Shown here: piece after piece, positions 9,313 to 22,798 of the stretch
How the letters are laid out: every line of letters starts with the position of its first letter
How positions within the stretch are numbered: the stretch's first letter is position 1
NCBI GenBank assembly: GCA_001771065.1
Contig: MESQ01000005.1
Span: forward strand, 80,125-144,124
DNA length: 64,000 nt
DNA from: Burkholderiales bacterium RIFOXYD12_FULL_59_19
GTDB lineage: Bacteria; Pseudomonadota; Gammaproteobacteria; Burkholderiales; Burkholderiaceae_C
Direction: 5' to 3'
Notes under the pieces: generated by a model
Database searches by the model: none
Told to the model about the DNA's origin: nothing
The model's input: the letters and a program-made list of their open reading frames with translations, nothing else
Translations under genes and position numbers: made by a program

Positions 9313-10644
9313 TTAGCCGCTGATGGTGTTGGCAATACGCTCGGCACAGGCTTTGGCCTGATCCGGATCACGCGCCTCGACCATGACCCGTACCATGGGT
9401 TCGGTGCCGCTGGCGCGGATCAGCACCCGGCCGTTTTGGCCCAGTTCCGCTTCCACGGCCAGGGTTTCAGACGCCAGCCTGTCACTGGCGCGCCAGTCCT
9501 GCCCGGGTTTGAGTCGGATGTTGATGAGTGTTTGCGGAAACAGCGTGACCCCGCTGAGCAGTTCGGCCAGTGACTTGCCGCTGCGCACGCTGGTTTGCAG
9601 CACCTGCAGGGCAGAAATGAGTCCGTCGCCGGTGGTGTGCTGGTCCAGCGCCAGCAAGTGGCCCGAACCCTCACCGCCGAGCAACCATTTGTTTTTTTCC
9701 AGTTCTTCTAGCACGTAGCGGTCCCCCACCTTGGCACGCACCAGGGGCACCCCGCGCGCTTGCAAAGCCAGTTCCACCGCCATATTGGTCATGAGGGTGC
9801 CGACCACACCGGGCACCGCCTTGCCGCGGCGCAGGCGGTCATCGACCATCAGGTAAAGCACTTCGTCGCCGTTGAACAGACGGCCATCGGCATCAACCAC
9901 CTGCAAGCGGTCGGCATCGCCATCCAGGGCAATACCCACGTCGGCCCGATGCAGCCTGACCGCTTCGATAAGCGCCTCGGGGTGGGTAGCGCCAAAGCCT
10001 TTGTTGATGTTCAGACCATCCGGCGAACAACCGATGGCAATCACCTCGGCACCCAGTTCATGGAACACCTTGGGGGCAATTTGATAGGCAGCGCCGTTGG
10101 CCGCATCGACCACAATGCGCAAGCCTTTGAGCGACAGGTTGTTGGCAAAAGTGCTTTTGCAGAACTCAATGTAACGGCCGGCGGCATCGTCCAAGCGCCG
10201 TGATTTACCCAGGTTGGCAGAGTCCACCCAGACCGGCTCCTGGCGCAGCGTGGCTTCGACGTCGCGCTCCCAGGCATCGGGCAACTTGGTGCCCTGGGCG
10301 CTGAAAAACTTGATGCCATTGTCGTCAAACGGATTGTGGCTGGCGCTGATGACCACACCCAGCGAGGCGCGTTGCGCCCGTGTCAGGTAAGCCACCCCCG
10401 GCGTTGGCAAAGGGCCGAGCAGCACCACATCGACCCCGGCCGAATTAAAACCACTCTCCAGCGCGCTCTCCAACATGTAGCCGGAAATTCGGGTGTCCTT
10501 ACCAATCAGCACGGTGGGTTTGGCCTCATGGCGTTTCAGCACTCGACCGACAGCATGGGCCAGCTTGAGGGTAAAGTCTGCCGTGATGGGTACCTGCCCG
10601 ACCGTACCGCGGATGCCGTCGGTACCAAAATATTGCCTAATCAT
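9313..10644 (-). CDS. glmM: Phosphoglucosamine mutase
   Basis: 443 residues from the ATG at 10644 ([13 protein letters not shown]). Converts glucosamine-6-phosphate to glucosamine-1-phosphate for UDP-GlcNAc, hence peptidoglycan and lipid A. The catalytic serine is S102 in [13 protein letters not shown], the Mg loop is DGDADRLQ and the phosphate-binding [12 protein letters not shown] is near the C-terminus. folP–glmM downstream of ftsH is a classical proteobacterial order. Confidence 0.97.
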   Translation of the reverse strand: MIRQYFGTDGIRGTVGQVPITADFTLKLAHAVGRVLKRHEAKPTVLIGKDTRISGYMLESALESGFNSAGVDVVLLGPLPTPGVAYLTRAQRASLGVVISASHNPFDDNGIKFFSAQGTKLPDAWERDVEATLRQEPVWVDSANLGKSRRLDDAAGRYIEFCKSTFANNLSLKGLRIVVDAANGAAYQIAPKVFHELGAEVIAIGCSPDGLNINKGFGATHPEALIEAVRLHRADVGIALDGDADRLQVVDADGRLFNGDEVLYLMVDDRLRRGKAVPGVVGTLMTNMAVELALQARGVPLVRAKVGDRYVLEELEKNKWLLGGEGSGHLLALDQHTTGDGLISALQVLQTSVRSGKSLAELLSGVTLFPQTLINIRLKPGQDWRASDRLASETLAVEAELGQNGRVLIRASGTEPMVRVMVEARDPDQAKACAERIANTISG

Positions 10645-10681
10645 TGCTCTGCCTTCACCTGAGTCTTGAAACAAACAACGG

Positions 10682-11554
10682 CTATCTTATCGCCTCCAGC
10701 ACCCGCATGGCTTGCACGGTTTCCTTGACATCATGTACCCGCAGCACCGAGGCGCCACGCTCAGCGGCCAGCAGCGCTGCCGCCAGGCTGGGCGCCAGTC
10801 GCGCAGAAGCTGGCAGGGCGGTACCGGGCGGCGCCGTACGCGGCACCATACCCGCCAGCGACGACTTGCGCGACCAGCCCGCCAGCAAGGGGTAACCCGT
10901 CTGCAGCAGCTCGGCCTGGCGCGCCAGCAAGGCAAAATTTTGTGCCACGGTTTTACCAAAGCCGATACCTGGGTCCAGCATGATTCTGGATTTCTCCACG
11001 CCGAGCGCCTGTAAATCCTCGGCTACCTGTTCCAGGAAGTCGCGCACCTGCGGCAACACATCGCCCTGCATCGGCGCCACTTGCATGGTCTGGGGATCAC
11101 GGTGCATGTGCATCAGACAGACGCCACAGCGGGGGTGCGCCGCCACCACCTCGGTAGCGTGCAGGCTTGGTGCGCCCACATCGCCCTCATGCCATCGCAG
11201 GGCCCAGATGTCGTTGATGATGTCGGCGCCCAGGTCCAGCGCGGCCTGCATCACCTGTGGCTTGTAACTGTCCAACGACACCGGCACACCCAGACGGACC
11301 GCCTCGCGCAGCACCGGAATGACGCGGTCCAGCTCCTCATCCAGACTGACCTGCGGCGCTCCCGGACGAGTGGACTCACCGCCAATGTCGAGGATATCGG
11401 CACCATCACGGATCAGTTGTTCGCAGTGCCGAATCGCGGCCAGCGTGGAACCATGCTGGCCACCGTCCGAGAATGAATCCGGCGTGACGTTGACGATACC
11501 CATCACTTTGGGACGCGTCAGGTCAATTTGATAACGACTGGTTTGCCAATACAT
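10682..11554 (-). CDS. folP: Dihydropteroate synthase
   Basis: 290 residues from the ATG at 11554 ([15 protein letters not shown]). Joins p-aminobenzoate to dihydropterin pyrophosphate in folate synthesis; the target of sulfonamides. Signature blocks are [15 protein letters not shown] near residue 20 and [13 protein letters not shown] near residue 55, plus [10 protein letters not shown] and [10 protein letters not shown]. Slightly long because of an insert around residues 120-140 ([17 protein letters not shown]). Starts after the ftsH terminator, so it probably has its own promoter within 11555-11626. Confidence 0.96.
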   Translation of the reverse strand: MYWQTSRYQIDLTRPKVMGIVNVTPDSFSDGGQHGSTLAAIRHCEQLIRDGADILDIGGESTRPGAPQVSLDEELDRVIPVLREAVRLGVPVSLDSYKPQVMQAALDLGADIINDIWALRWHEGDVGAPSLHATEVVAAHPRCGVCLMHMHRDPQTMQVAPMQGDVLPQVRDFLEQVAEDLQALGVEKSRIMLDPGIGFGKTVAQNFALLARQAELLQTGYPLLAGWSRKSSLAGMVPRTAPPGTALPASARLAPSLAAALLAAERGASVLRVHDVKETVQAMRVLEAIR

Positions 11555-11585
11555 AGTCAAAACCTGTGCTGAAAATTTGTCAGAT

Positions 11586-11611
11586 AAAAAAAACGGGGCC
11601 GCAGCCCCGTT
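11586..11611 (-). terminator. Rho-independent terminator of the rlmE–ftsH unit
   Basis: Read on the minus strand: perfect 8-bp stem AACGGGGC/GCCCCGTT with a four-base loop, followed at once by a run of T (eight A on the plus strand, 11586-11593, two of which also pair in the stem). It lies 16 bases after the ftsH stop and before folP. Confidence 0.92.
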
Positions 11612-11626
11612 GTTGGATTTATACGC

Positions 11627-13546
11627 TCAGGCCGCATGGGGGGCAGCATCCGGATTGACGGCCGGTGTGCCGCCGCTGCCGGTGTCTGAACTGGACGCCG
11701 GCACGCGTGGTGACCAGTCCTTGGGCGGCCGTGGCGGCTTGCCGGCCATGATGTCGTCAAGCTGGTCACTGTCGATGGTTTCCCACTCCAGCAAGGCCTT
11801 GGCCATCACGTGCATGTGCTCACTGTGCTCTTCGATCAGGCGGCGCGCCAGGGCGTACTGCTCGTCGATGATGCGCCTCACTTCAGCATCGACCTTTTGC
11901 ATGGTCTCTTCGCTCATATTAGTGGTCTTTGTGACCGAGCGACCCAGGAACACTTCTCCTTCATTTTCAGCATACACCATCGGCCCAAGTGCTGCCGTCA
12001 TGCCATAACGCATGACCATGTCACGGGCGATGTGGGTGGCGCGCTCAAAGTCGTTGCTGGCGCCGGTGGTCATTTGGTTCATGAACACTTCTTCGGCAAT
12101 ACGGCCACCAAACAGCATGCTGATCTGGTTCAGCATGTACTCTTTGTCGTAGCTGTAGCGGTCTTGCGCCGGCAAGCTCATGGTAACGCCCAAAGCACGG
12201 CCACGCGGGATGATGGTGACCTTGTGCACCGGGTCGCACTTGGGCAGCAGCTTGCCGATCAGGGCGTGCCCCGACTCGTGGTAGGCCGTGTTGCGGCGCT
12301 CGCTCTCGGGCATGACCATACTCTTGCGTTCCGGGCCCATCAGAATCTTGTCCTTGGCTTTCTCGAAGTCCTGCATCTCCACGGTACGAGCGTTACGTCG
12401 CGCCGCCATCAGGGCGGCTTCGTTGCACAAATTGGCCAGGTCAGCACCTGACATGCCAGGCGTGCCACGGGCGATCACGGCCGGGTTGACGTCCGGGCTC
12501 AAGGGCACCTTACGCATGTGCACATTCAAAATTTGCTCACGGCCACGAATATCGGGCAGCGTCACGTAGACCTGGCGGTCAAAGCGGCCCGGGCGCAGAA
12601 GTGCCGCATCCAGAATGTCCGGGCGGTTGGTGGCAGCCACCACAATCACACCAACATTGGTTTCGAAGCCGTCCATTTCGACCAGCATCTGGTTCAGTGT
12701 TTGCTCGCGCTCATCGTTACCGCCGCCCAGACCGGCGCCGCGCTGGCGACCGACCGCGTCAATTTCGTCGATGAAAATGATGCAGGGCGCATTTTTCTTG
12801 GCGTTGTCAAACATGTCACGCACCCGCGAGGCACCGACACCGACAAACATCTCAACAAAGTCGGAGCCCGAAATGCTGAAGAAAGGCACCTTAGCTTCAC
12901 CGGCAATGGATTTGGCCAACAAGGTTTTACCGGTACCCGGTGGGCCAACCAGCAGCAAGCCGCGCGGAATACGACCACCCAACTTTTGAAATTTGGCGGG
13001 GTCTTTCAAAAAGTCAACCACCTCTTTCACTTCTTCTTTGGCTTCGTCGCAACCTGCCACGTCGGCAAAAGTCACGGTATTGGTGTTTTCATCAAGCAGG
13101 CGCGCCTTACTCTTGCCAAAGCTGAAAGCGCCGCCTTTGCCGCCCCCCTGCATCTGGCGCATGAAGTAGACCCAAACACCAATCAAGAGCAGCATCGGGC
13201 CCCAGCTGACCAGCAGCGTCATCAGGAGCGAACCTTCTTCGCGTGGGCGCACGTCAAATTTGACGTCATTGGCAATCAAGTCACCCACCAGGCCCCGGTC
13301 AAGGTAAGTGGCTGTGGTGCGCACCTTGCGGTCGTCACTGGTGACGGCCAGAATTTCTGTGCCGCTCTGGCCTTCCTGGATGATGGCACTTTTGATCCGG
13401 TTGCCGCGAACTTCTTCCAGAAAGTCCGAGTAACCCAGATAGCCGGCCCCTGCCGTCGGACGCGTGTCAAATTGCTTGAAGACGGTGAACAACACCATCG
13501 CAATGACCATCCAGACCGCAATTTTCGAAAACCATGGATTGTTCAA
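11627..13546 (-). CDS. ftsH: ATP-dependent zinc metalloprotease FtsH
   Basis: Membrane-anchored AAA+ protease that degrades misfolded membrane proteins, LpxC and sigma-32. The start is set at TTG 13546 ([12 protein letters not shown]), with GGAG six bases upstream, giving 639 residues; an earlier TTG at 13573 has no comparable ribosome site. Two membrane segments (about residues 5-25 and 100-120) flank the periplasmic domain. Walker A is GPPGTGKT, Walker B IIFIDEID, the second region of homology [18 protein letters not shown], and the zinc site HESGH. Downstream of rlmE, as in many Proteobacteria. Confidence 0.97.
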   Translation of the reverse strand: MNNPWFSKIAVWMVIAMVLFTVFKQFDTRPTAGAGYLGYSDFLEEVRGNRIKSAIIQEGQSGTEILAVTSDDRKVRTTATYLDRGLVGDLIANDVKFDVRPREEGSLLMTLLVSWGPMLLLIGVWVYFMRQMQGGGKGGAFSFGKSKARLLDENTNTVTFADVAGCDEAKEEVKEVVDFLKDPAKFQKLGGRIPRGLLLVGPPGTGKTLLAKSIAGEAKVPFFSISGSDFVEMFVGVGASRVRDMFDNAKKNAPCIIFIDEIDAVGRQRGAGLGGGNDEREQTLNQMLVEMDGFETNVGVIVVAATNRPDILDAALLRPGRFDRQVYVTLPDIRGREQILNVHMRKVPLSPDVNPAVIARGTPGMSGADLANLCNEAALMAARRNARTVEMQDFEKAKDKILMGPERKSMVMPESERRNTAYHESGHALIGKLLPKCDPVHKVTIIPRGRALGVTMSLPAQDRYSYDKEYMLNQISMLFGGRIAEEVFMNQMTTGASNDFERATHIARDMVMRYGMTAALGPMVYAENEGEVFLGRSVTKTTNMSEETMQKVDAEVRRIIDEQYALARRLIEEHSEHMHVMAKALLEWETIDSDQLDDIMAGKPPRPPKDWSPRVPASSSDTGSGGTPAVNPDAAPHAA

Positions 13547-13662
13547 GCCAAACTCCAGTAAATAAGCATTCAATCAAACATTAGCACAATGGTCACAATT
13601 CTAGGCTTTTCAAGGCGCGCTTTGGCAAGCCAACACCAGCAGCCACAGCGTCTGCAAGGAAT

Positions 13663-14337
13663 TCAGCGGGTTCTCAGCTGAAGGCCAATCAGAAATGTTT
13701 CTGACGACTTGTCGCGTGAGGCCTTGGGCTTGAGCCGTTTGACCGTGACAAAAGTTTCCCTAAAGCGCTGGTACAAGGCGTCGTAACTGCCGCCATGGAA
13801 CACTTTGGCTACCAGCGCGCCTTCAGGCTTGAGGTGATCCTGCGCAAATTCAAGCGCCAGTTCAATCAAATGTTCAACGCGTGCCGCGTCGGCCGAGCTG
13901 ATGCCTGACAGGTTGGGCGCCATGTCGGAGATCACCACATCCGCCCGCTGGCCCTGCATGTGTTTTGCCAATTGGGCCAGCACCTCATCTTCGCGTAGAT
14001 CGCCCTGAATGAATAACACGTCCTCGATCGGCTCCATGGGCAACAGATCAAGCGCGATGATGCGGCCATTGAGCGCGCCTGCAGCCGCTCCACCACCGGT
14101 GGCCGATTTGGGTGACAGCTTGCGCCGCACATACTGGCTCCAGGCCCCCGGTGCCGAACCTAGGTCCACCACCAACTGACCCGGCTTGATCAGGTGCAGG
14201 GTTTCGTCAATTTCCTGCAACTTGTAGGCCGCCCGCGCCCGGTAACCGTCTTTTTTTGCCAACTTGACATAGGTGTCGTTGACGTGGTCGTTGAGCCATG
14301 CCCTATTGACCTTGCTGCTTTTAACTGCTGATTTCAT
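13663..14337 (-). CDS. rlmE: 23S rRNA (uridine-2'-O-)-methyltransferase RlmE (RrmJ/FtsJ)
   Basis: 224 residues from the ATG at 14337. Methylates U2552 of 23S rRNA using SAM. The SAM motif I is [14 protein letters not shown]; the catalytic K-D-K-E set falls in [12 protein letters not shown], the DMAPNLSG region, [10 protein letters not shown] and the C-terminal [11 protein letters not shown]. An Ala/Gly-rich insert ([11 protein letters not shown], about residues 83-93) follows motif I and is uncommon in E. coli-type RlmE. Starts 22 bases from the divergent yhbY. Confidence 0.96.
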   Translation of the reverse strand: MKSAVKSSKVNRAWLNDHVNDTYVKLAKKDGYRARAAYKLQEIDETLHLIKPGQLVVDLGSAPGAWSQYVRRKLSPKSATGGGAAAGALNGRIIALDLLPMEPIEDVLFIQGDLREDEVLAQLAKHMQGQRADVVISDMAPNLSGISSADAARVEHLIELALEFAQDHLKPEGALVAKVFHGGSYDALYQRFRETFVTVKRLKPKASRDKSSETFLIGLQLRTR

Positions 14338-14359
14338 AGTTCTCACCGATAATACTGTT

Positions 14360-14833
14360 ATGTCTCAAATTCAACTGACCCCCGCCCAACGCAAAGCGCA
14401 TCGCGCCGACGCCCACCACCTCGACCCCGTGGTCATGGTCGGTGGCGACGGCCTGACCGACGCCGTCAAAAAAGAAGCCGATGCCGCGCTGAAGGCACAT
14501 GGCCTGATCAAGGTACGCGTCTTCTCTGACGACCGTGCCGCCCGCGAAGCCATGTTTCAAACCCTGGCCGACGAACTCAATGCCGCCCCAATCCAGCATA
14601 TCGGCAAATTACTGGTGCTGTGGCGACCGCTGCCCGAGCGCGAAAAAACTGCCGACGAAGACCGCAAACCCGGCCCGCGTGAAGTCAAGGTGCTCAAGTA
14701 CAGCACCCGTGGCGGCCAACGCCCCGAGGTCAAAACCCTGCGCGTGCTGGGCAACCAGCGGCTCACGTCAGGTGGCCAGGTGAAACGCTCCAAGCCCAAA
14801 CAGATCAGCATCAAAAAACGCAGTCAAACCTGA
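14360..14833 (+). CDS. yhbY: YhbY family RNA-binding protein (CRM domain)
   Basis: 157 residues from the ATG at 14360 ([19 protein letters not shown]); the frame is open further upstream but overlaps rlmE. A single CRM domain fills residues 5-95, with the GxxG loop in [17 protein letters not shown] lysine/arginine-rich tail of about 55 residues follows (…[14 protein letters not shown]), longer than E. coli YhbY. CRM proteins bind rRNA during 50S assembly. The divergent pairing with rlmE–ftsH is widely conserved. Confidence 0.93.
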   Translation: MSQIQLTPAQRKAHRADAHHLDPVVMVGGDGLTDAVKKEADAALKAHGLIKVRVFSDDRAAREAMFQTLADELNAAPIQHIGKLLVLWRPLPEREKTADEDRKPGPREVKVLKYSTRGGQRPEVKTLRVLGNQRLTSGGQVKRSKPKQISIKKRSQT

Positions 14834-14872
14834 CATCTTGCAGGACAAACCAACTTAGGAACAAAGGCGGAC

Positions 14873-14952
14873 TGTAGGGCGAACTTCCGTCCGCCATGGT
14901 GTTTGTAGGGCGGGTTTCAACCCGCCATGGTCGACTGAAGTCGACCCTACAG
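14873..14952. repeat. GTAGGGCGG-type intergenic palindromic repeat, copy 2
   Basis: Contains GTAGGGCGAACTTCCGTCCGCC, a perfect GGCGGGTT-tc-AACCCGCC hairpin at 14909-14926 and a perfect GGTCGACT-ga-AGTCGACC hairpin at 14929-14946, ending CCTACAG, which is the complement of the opening CTGTAGG. Thus the whole element is also bounded by an inverted repeat. Lies between the convergent yhbY and DUF4149 genes. Same modular order as the copy at 4088-4160. Confidence 0.9.
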
Positions 14953-14982
14953 AACCCGACAAAACACCAGACCCCTTGGGCT

Positions 14983-15405
14983 TTAACCAGACTTTCGGGT
15001 CATCTTCCAGAACGTCACCCCGGCACACAGCCACTGCAGCGCAAACATGACGCTGCCCACGCTATGCCACAGTCGCAAATTCTCCCGATTCACGATCCGG
15101 GGAGCAATGGCAAATTCCGACAGCAGCGCCAACAACACCCCAAGCAACATGAACATCATGGCGGACTGCGCTCGCCCGGTCTCAGGGTTCCCCTGATCCG
15201 GCCGGTGCAGCAGCAACAGCAACAGACCACACCCGGTACTGAGCCAGGTTTGCGCAGTAAACAACTTGGCTGCCATGCCACCTGCCAAGGCCGGGCTGGG
15301 CAAATGCGCAAACAGCGATGGCACAACCAATGCGCCCAGGGCGGTCAGACTGCCCCACCATAGGGCGGCCAGCCAGGGGGCCAAAACCTGAGCGCGTGCG
15401 GCCAT
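14983..15405 (-). CDS. DUF4149 domain-containing membrane protein
   Basis: 140 residues with four hydrophobic segments (about 10-30, 45-65, 80-100, 112-132). The pattern of WLAALWWGSLTALGALVVPSLF and the final segment LWHSVGSVMFALQWLCAGV fit the DUF4149 family of small betaproteobacterial membrane proteins, function unknown. Its ATG directly abuts the greA stop codon, and linkage to greA is the main context clue. Confidence 0.85.
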   Translation of the reverse strand: MAARAQVLAPWLAALWWGSLTALGALVVPSLFAHLPSPALAGGMAAKLFTAQTWLSTGCGLLLLLLHRPDQGNPETGRAQSAMMFMLLGVLLALLSEFAIAPRIVNRENLRLWHSVGSVMFALQWLCAGVTFWKMTRKSG

Positions 15406-15882
15406 TTAGCAGTAGCTAACCGACATCACTTCGTAGCGGCGCAAGCCTGCCGGGGCCTGCACTTCGGCCGTGTCACCTTCGACCTTGCCAATCAGGGCGC
15501 GGGCAATCGGGCTGTTGATGTTGATCAGACCAAGTTTCAGATCGGCCTCGTCTTCACCGACGATCTGGTAGCTGACTTTTTGTCCGGACTCTTCGTCTTC
15601 AAGGGCAACCGTGGCACCAAACACCACCCGACCATCGGCATGGAGTTCCGTCGGATCAATGATTTGTGCGGCCGACAGTTTGCCTTCAATTTCCTTGATG
15701 CGACCTTCGACAAAACCTTGTTTGTCCTTGGCCGATTCGTATTCGGCGTTCTCGCTCAGGTCACCCTGTGCGCGCGCTTCGGCAATGGCGTTGATGACCG
15801 CTGGTCGCTCAAACGCTTTGAGTTGATGCAACTCGGCCTTGAGTTTGTCAGCACCACGTTTGGTAAGGGGAAGGGTCGCCAC
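15406..15882 (-). CDS. greA: Transcription elongation factor GreA
   Basis: 158 residues, the normal length. Rescues backtracked RNA polymerase by stimulating transcript cleavage. The N-terminal coiled coil (residues 1-75) carries the acidic tip around ARAQGDLSENAEYESAKDKQ with the D-E pair needed for cleavage; the FKBP-like C-terminal domain contains INSPIARALIGK. Follows carB on the same strand but behind a strong terminator, so its promoter should lie within 15883-15904 or overlap the terminator. A promoter could not be picked out by eye. Confidence 0.96.
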   Translation of the reverse strand: MATLPLTKRGADKLKAELHQLKAFERPAVINAIAEARAQGDLSENAEYESAKDKQGFVEGRIKEIEGKLSAAQIIDPTELHADGRVVFGATVALEDEESGQKVSYQIVGEDEADLKLGLININSPIARALIGKVEGDTAEVQAPAGLRRYEVMSVSYC

Positions 15883-15904
15883 GTTCAGCTCCGTGAATAA
15901 GGTG

Positions 15905-15943
15905 AAAAAAATGACACCGCCGAACGTTGCCGTTCGGCGGTGT
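15905..15943 (-). terminator. Rho-independent terminator after carB
   Basis: Perfect 13-bp stem ACACCGCCGAACG / CGTTCGGCGGTGT with the loop TTGC (plus-strand reading), followed on the minus strand by CA and a run of seven T (15905-15911). Ends the carA–lysE-type–carB transcript just ahead of greA. Confidence 0.93.
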
Positions 15944-15996
15944 GAACTGGATTATGCCGTGAATATCGGACGAAAACCGACGATCTGGACCGAGGC

Positions 15997-19299
<3,303 letters not shown>

Positions 19300-19324
19300 G
19301 TTGAGGAACTGCTCTCTTGTTTTA

Positions 19325-20014
19325 TTAATTCAAATTGGCGGTGGCCAGTTTGGCTCCGAACCACAAAAACAGGCCGCCCACCAGGCTTGACAACCCGGCG
19401 GACAGCTTTTTACGCTGCGCAAATCCTTGCGCCAATTTGGCCCCGGTGACGATCAGCACCGACAGATACAGGGCGCTGAAAGTCATCAGAATGGCGCTCA
19501 GGATCAAAAACGGCACTTCCGGATGGGCATAACTGGTGTCGATGAACTGCACAAAAAACGACAGCAAAAACAAGATTGCTTTCGGATTCAGCAGGCTGAT
19601 CACCAGGGCGCGGCGGAACGGCCGCTGTAAATGGGCCCCGTTGGTTGCCACACTGGAAGCGACCGGACTCGAAGCACCTGAAACGCTGGCCTGCACATCG
19701 GACTGCACACGCAAGCCGCCAAGCGCCGCGCGCAGCAAATTGAAGCCGACCCAGGCCAAGTAGGCCGCACCCACGTACTTGACCACCATGAACATGGCAG
19801 GGTAAGTACGCAGCACACCGGCGGCCCCCAGGGCGGTACACAACAATAAGATGGTATCGCCCACAAACACGCCGTAAGCGCCCTGAAAACCGGCGCGCAC
19901 GCCGCGCGCGGTTGCCACCGACAACACATACAGCGAATTGGGACCAGGCAGCAAAATGATGCAAAAGGCACCAATCACATAGGTCCACAGGTCAGTGACG
20001 CCGTAAAAACTCAT
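19325..20014 (-). CDS. LysE/LeuE family amino acid exporter
   Basis: 229 residues, about six membrane segments. The N-terminal [23 protein letters not shown] is the LysE-family signature; an extra hydrophilic loop at about 105-130 ([18 protein letters not shown]) separates the halves. Exports a small solute, probably an amino acid such as leucine, but specificity cannot be read. It overlaps the carA stop by four bases and is followed 25 bases later by carB, so it is translated from the carbamoyl-phosphate synthase message. Confidence 0.9.
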   Translation of the reverse strand: MSFYGVTDLWTYVIGAFCIILLPGPNSLYVLSVATARGVRAGFQGAYGVFVGDTILLLCTALGAAGVLRTYPAMFMVVKYVGAAYLAWVGFNLLRAALGGLRVQSDVQASVSGASSPVASSVATNGAHLQRPFRRALVISLLNPKAILFLLSFFVQFIDTSYAHPEVPFLILSAILMTFSALYLSVLIVTGAKLAQGFAQRKKLSAGLSSLVGGLFLWFGAKLATANLN

Positions 20015-21198
20015 CCACGCGACTCCATGGCCGCCACAAAACGGTCAAACAGGTAACCAATGTCATGCGGACCGGGGGAAGCTTCGGGGTGACCCTGAAA
20101 GCAGAATGCCGGCTTGTCGGTACGTTCCAGGCCCTGCAGCGTGCCATCGAACAGGCTGATGTGGGTGGCGCGAACGTTAGCGGGCAGAGTTTTTTCGTCC
20201 ACGGCAAAACCATGGTTCTGGCTGGTGATGCTGACGCGACCGCTGTCCAGGTCTTTCACCGGATGATTGGCACCATGGTGACCAAACTTCATCTTGAATG
20301 TACTGGCGCCGGACGCCAGCGCCATGATCTGGTGCCCCAGACAAATACCAAAGGTGGGGATACCACTCTCCATCAGTTCGGCGGTCGCAGCAATGGCGTA
20401 ATCACAAGGCTGCGGATCACCCGGGCCGTTGCTCAGGAAGATGCCATCGGGTTGCTGCGCCAGGACATCGGCTGCCGGGGTTTGTGCTGGCACCACGGTG
20501 ACCCGGCAGCCACGCTGGGCCAACATGCGCAGTATATTTTTCTTGACACCAAAGTCATACGCCACCACATGGAAACGTGGCGCGGTTTGTTCGCCAAAAC
20601 CGGGCTGGCCATTGGGCTGCGGGTTGAACAGCGCCCATTCGGTCTGCGTCCAGCCATAAGTTTCCCGGGTGCTGACCACCCGGGCCAGGTCGAGACCTGC
20701 CATGCTGGGTGCGCCTTTGGCCAAAGCCACGGCTTGGTCGATGACCGCCTGGGTTACCACCTCACCGGCGGCCAGTGCCAGGATACAGCCGTTTTGCGCG
20801 CCCTGAGTGCGCAGATGGCGCGTCAACTGGCGGGTGTCAAGGTTGGCGATGGCCACGGTACCCTGTTCGCGCAAATAAGCGTCGAGCGACTGGCTGGAAC
20901 GAAAATTGGAGGCCAGCAGGGGCAGGTCCTTGATGATCAAGCCTGCGGCCTGGACGCAGTCAGACTCCATGTCCTGCGCATTAACACCGTAATTGCCGAT
21001 GTGCGGATAGGTCAAAGTGACAATTTGCTGGCAATAGCTGGGGTCGGTCAGGATTTCCTGGTAGCCGGTCATGGAGGTGTTAAAAACCACCTCACCCACC
21101 GTGGAACCCGTGGCCCCGATGGAATTACCAAGATAGACCGTTCCGTCTGCGAGCGCCAGGATGGCCGATGGGGTATTTCCCTTGAGAGACAAAAGCAC
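20011..21198 (-). CDS. carA: Carbamoyl-phosphate synthase small (glutaminase) subunit
   Basis: 395 residues from GTG 21198 ([19 protein letters not shown]), which has GGAG six bases upstream; the frame extends to 21231 without family support. Hydrolyses glutamine and channels ammonia to CarB. The class I glutamine amidotransferase nucleophile Cys is in [15 protein letters not shown], and the His/Glu pair in [13 protein letters not shown]. Coupled by overlap to the exporter gene. Confidence 0.96.
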   Translation of the reverse strand: MLLSLKGNTPSAILALADGTVYLGNSIGATGSTVGEVVFNTSMTGYQEILTDPSYCQQIVTLTYPHIGNYGVNAQDMESDCVQAAGLIIKDLPLLASNFRSSQSLDAYLREQGTVAIANLDTRQLTRHLRTQGAQNGCILALAAGEVVTQAVIDQAVALAKGAPSMAGLDLARVVSTRETYGWTQTEWALFNPQPNGQPGFGEQTAPRFHVVAYDFGVKKNILRMLAQRGCRVTVVPAQTPAADVLAQQPDGIFLSNGPGDPQPCDYAIAATAELMESGIPTFGICLGHQIMALASGASTFKMKFGHHGANHPVKDLDSGRVSITSQNHGFAVDEKTLPANVRATHISLFDGTLQGLERTDKPAFCFQGHPEASPGPHDIGYLFDRFVAAMESRG

Positions 21199-21320
21199 TG
21201 GGTTCTCCGAAATAGTTACGGGTACGCCCAAGCACGCAGGAATGACTCCTGAAGCTGCTACTGACTGGGATTGGGCTTGGACTGCTACGTTGAGCGTACG
21301 CGGGTGCGAAATTGACCTGA

Positions 21321-21346
21321 ATTATAGCCTAGGGACAACCCTAGGC
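21321..21346 (-). promoter_or_regulatory. Possible carA promoter: TATAAT box abutting an 8-bp hairpin
   Basis: On the minus strand a perfect TATAAT (21321-21326) follows directly after the hairpin GCCTAGGG-ttgt-CCCTAGGC (21327-21346), about 123 bases before the carA start. The hairpin also contains the stop codon of the upstream RNA methyltransferase gene. No convincing -35 element stands 16-18 bases upstream, and there is no T run. Either an activator-type promoter or coincidence. Confidence 0.4.
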
Positions 21347-22132
21347 CAGGTGGGCGGTGGCACTGGCGTGCAGACAAATCGCGGCGGCAGTGGCCACATT
21401 GAGCGACTCTTCACCCCCTGGTTGGGCAATACGCACATGACCACTGGCGCGTACTTCGAGTTCTGCGCAGACGCCCTGCCCTTCATGTCCCAGTGCCCAG
21501 GAACACGGCATAGGAAGCTCCTTTTTCAGAAGCGCCTGGTGCAAATACCTGCCCCGATGCGAGCTGGTTACCAGCAGCGGTACCGTCAAGATGTCCAGCT
21601 GTTCCAGCGACGCCCCCTCGACCAACTGCAGACCCCAATGGGCACCCATACCCGCGCGCAACACCTTGGCGCTCCACAAGGCGGCCGTGCCTTTGAGGGC
21701 AATGACTTGTTTGAAGCCAAAGGCGGAGGCACTGCGCAAAATGGCCCCCACATTGCCTGCATCTTGCACCCGGTCCAGGATGACGGTTGCCACATCAGAC
21801 TGGATAACCGGCTCGGCCGGCAAATCAAAGACAAAACCCAGGCGCGCCGGTGACTCCAGGGTGCTAAGTTCATCAAACAACGGGTCGGTCAAGACAATGT
21901 TCTTGTGCGCTGCCTGCACGTAAGTCGCCGACGCCACCGGCCAGTAGGACGCTGAAAACAGACCGATGGTGGGCCGCACACCCCGTCCCACGGCTGCCCG
22001 CAACAAGTGGTCACCCTCGGCCCAGAGTCGCTGCTGCTTGCGGTACTCGGTATTTCCGTGGGCCAGCCGTTTGAGGTCCTTGAGCAAGACGTTGTCACGC
22101 GAGCTGATGTGCAAAACCTGGGGTGTGGTCAT
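21341..22132 (-). CDS. TrmH/SpoU family RNA 2'-O-methyltransferase
   Basis: 263 residues from the ATG at 22132 ([14 protein letters not shown]); the longer frame overlaps rnhB. N-terminal substrate-binding domain at residues 1-100 ([20 protein letters not shown]). The C-terminal SPOUT domain holds motif 1 [21 protein letters not shown], motif 2 [10 protein letters not shown] and motif 3 [19 protein letters not shown], which form the knotted SAM site. Close to RlmB/TsnR-type enzymes; the target nucleotide is not evident. Start overlaps the rnhB stop by ATGA. Confidence 0.92.
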   Translation of the reverse strand: MTTPQVLHISSRDNVLLKDLKRLAHGNTEYRKQQRLWAEGDHLLRAAVGRGVRPTIGLFSASYWPVASATYVQAAHKNIVLTDPLFDELSTLESPARLGFVFDLPAEPVIQSDVATVILDRVQDAGNVGAILRSASAFGFKQVIALKGTAALWSAKVLRAGMGAHWGLQLVEGASLEQLDILTVPLLVTSSHRGRYLHQALLKKELPMPCSWALGHEGQGVCAELEVRASGHVRIAQPGGEESLNVATAAAICLHASATAHLA

Positions 22133-22734
22133 GGCCTGAGACCTTGCAGGACCTCGGTCACCGGACGAAAGCTGGCACGGTGAACCGGACAGGCACCCTG
22201 TGCTTGCAGGGCAGCCAAGTGCACCGCTGTGCCGTAGCCTTTGTGCTGCGCAAAGCCATAGGCGGGGTACAACGCGTCGACCTCCAGGCACCAGCGGTCA
22301 CGCGTGACTTTGGCTAGAATCGATGCCGCAGAAATGGCCGCCACCAGGGCATCACCCTTGACAATGGCCTCGGCGCGCATGGCTAACACCGGCAGACGAT
22401 TGCCGTCGACCAGCACCAGCTTCGGGCTCAGACGCAAGCCTTCCACCGCGCGGCGCATGGCCAGCAGGGTCGCCTGCAAAATGTTGAGGCTGTCTATTTC
22501 CTGCACGCTGGCTTGCGCCACCGAAAAACACAGGGCCTTGGCCCGGATCTCGTCAAACAGCTGCTCGCGTTTGCGGGCTGAAAGTTTTTTGGAGTCTGCC
22601 AAGCCCGTGATCGGTTGCAGGTCGTCCAAAATCACGGCAGCGGCCAGCACCGGGCCTGCCAACGGGCCACGGCCGGCCTCGTCCACCCCGGCGATCAAGC
22701 CGGTCACACCCCACTGCAACGCCATCTTTTGCAT
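22129..22734 (-). CDS. rnhB: Ribonuclease HII
   Basis: 201 residues from the ATG at 22734 ([21 protein letters not shown]); a second ATG at 22725 is equally possible. The frame is open for another 480 bases upstream but that part is antisense-frame material within lpxB. Removes RNA from RNA:DNA hybrids. Catalytic DEDD: D and E in [16 protein letters not shown] in [11 protein letters not shown] and D in [14 protein letters not shown]. Ends the lpxD–fabZ–lpxA–lpxB–rnhB order known from E. coli. Confidence 0.95.
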   Translation of the reverse strand: MQKMALQWGVTGLIAGVDEAGRGPLAGPVLAAAVILDDLQPITGLADSKKLSARKREQLFDEIRAKALCFSVAQASVQEIDSLNILQATLLAMRRAVEGLRLSPKLVLVDGNRLPVLAMRAEAIVKGDALVAAISAASILAKVTRDRWCLEVDALYPAYGFAQHKGYGTAVHLAALQAQGACPVHRASFRPVTEVLQGLRP

Positions 22735-22798
22735 ATTGGCCCGCGAATTAAGGCGCGCTCGGGCCAAACGGGACACGGCGGCGCTGCGGGAGCCGGAC

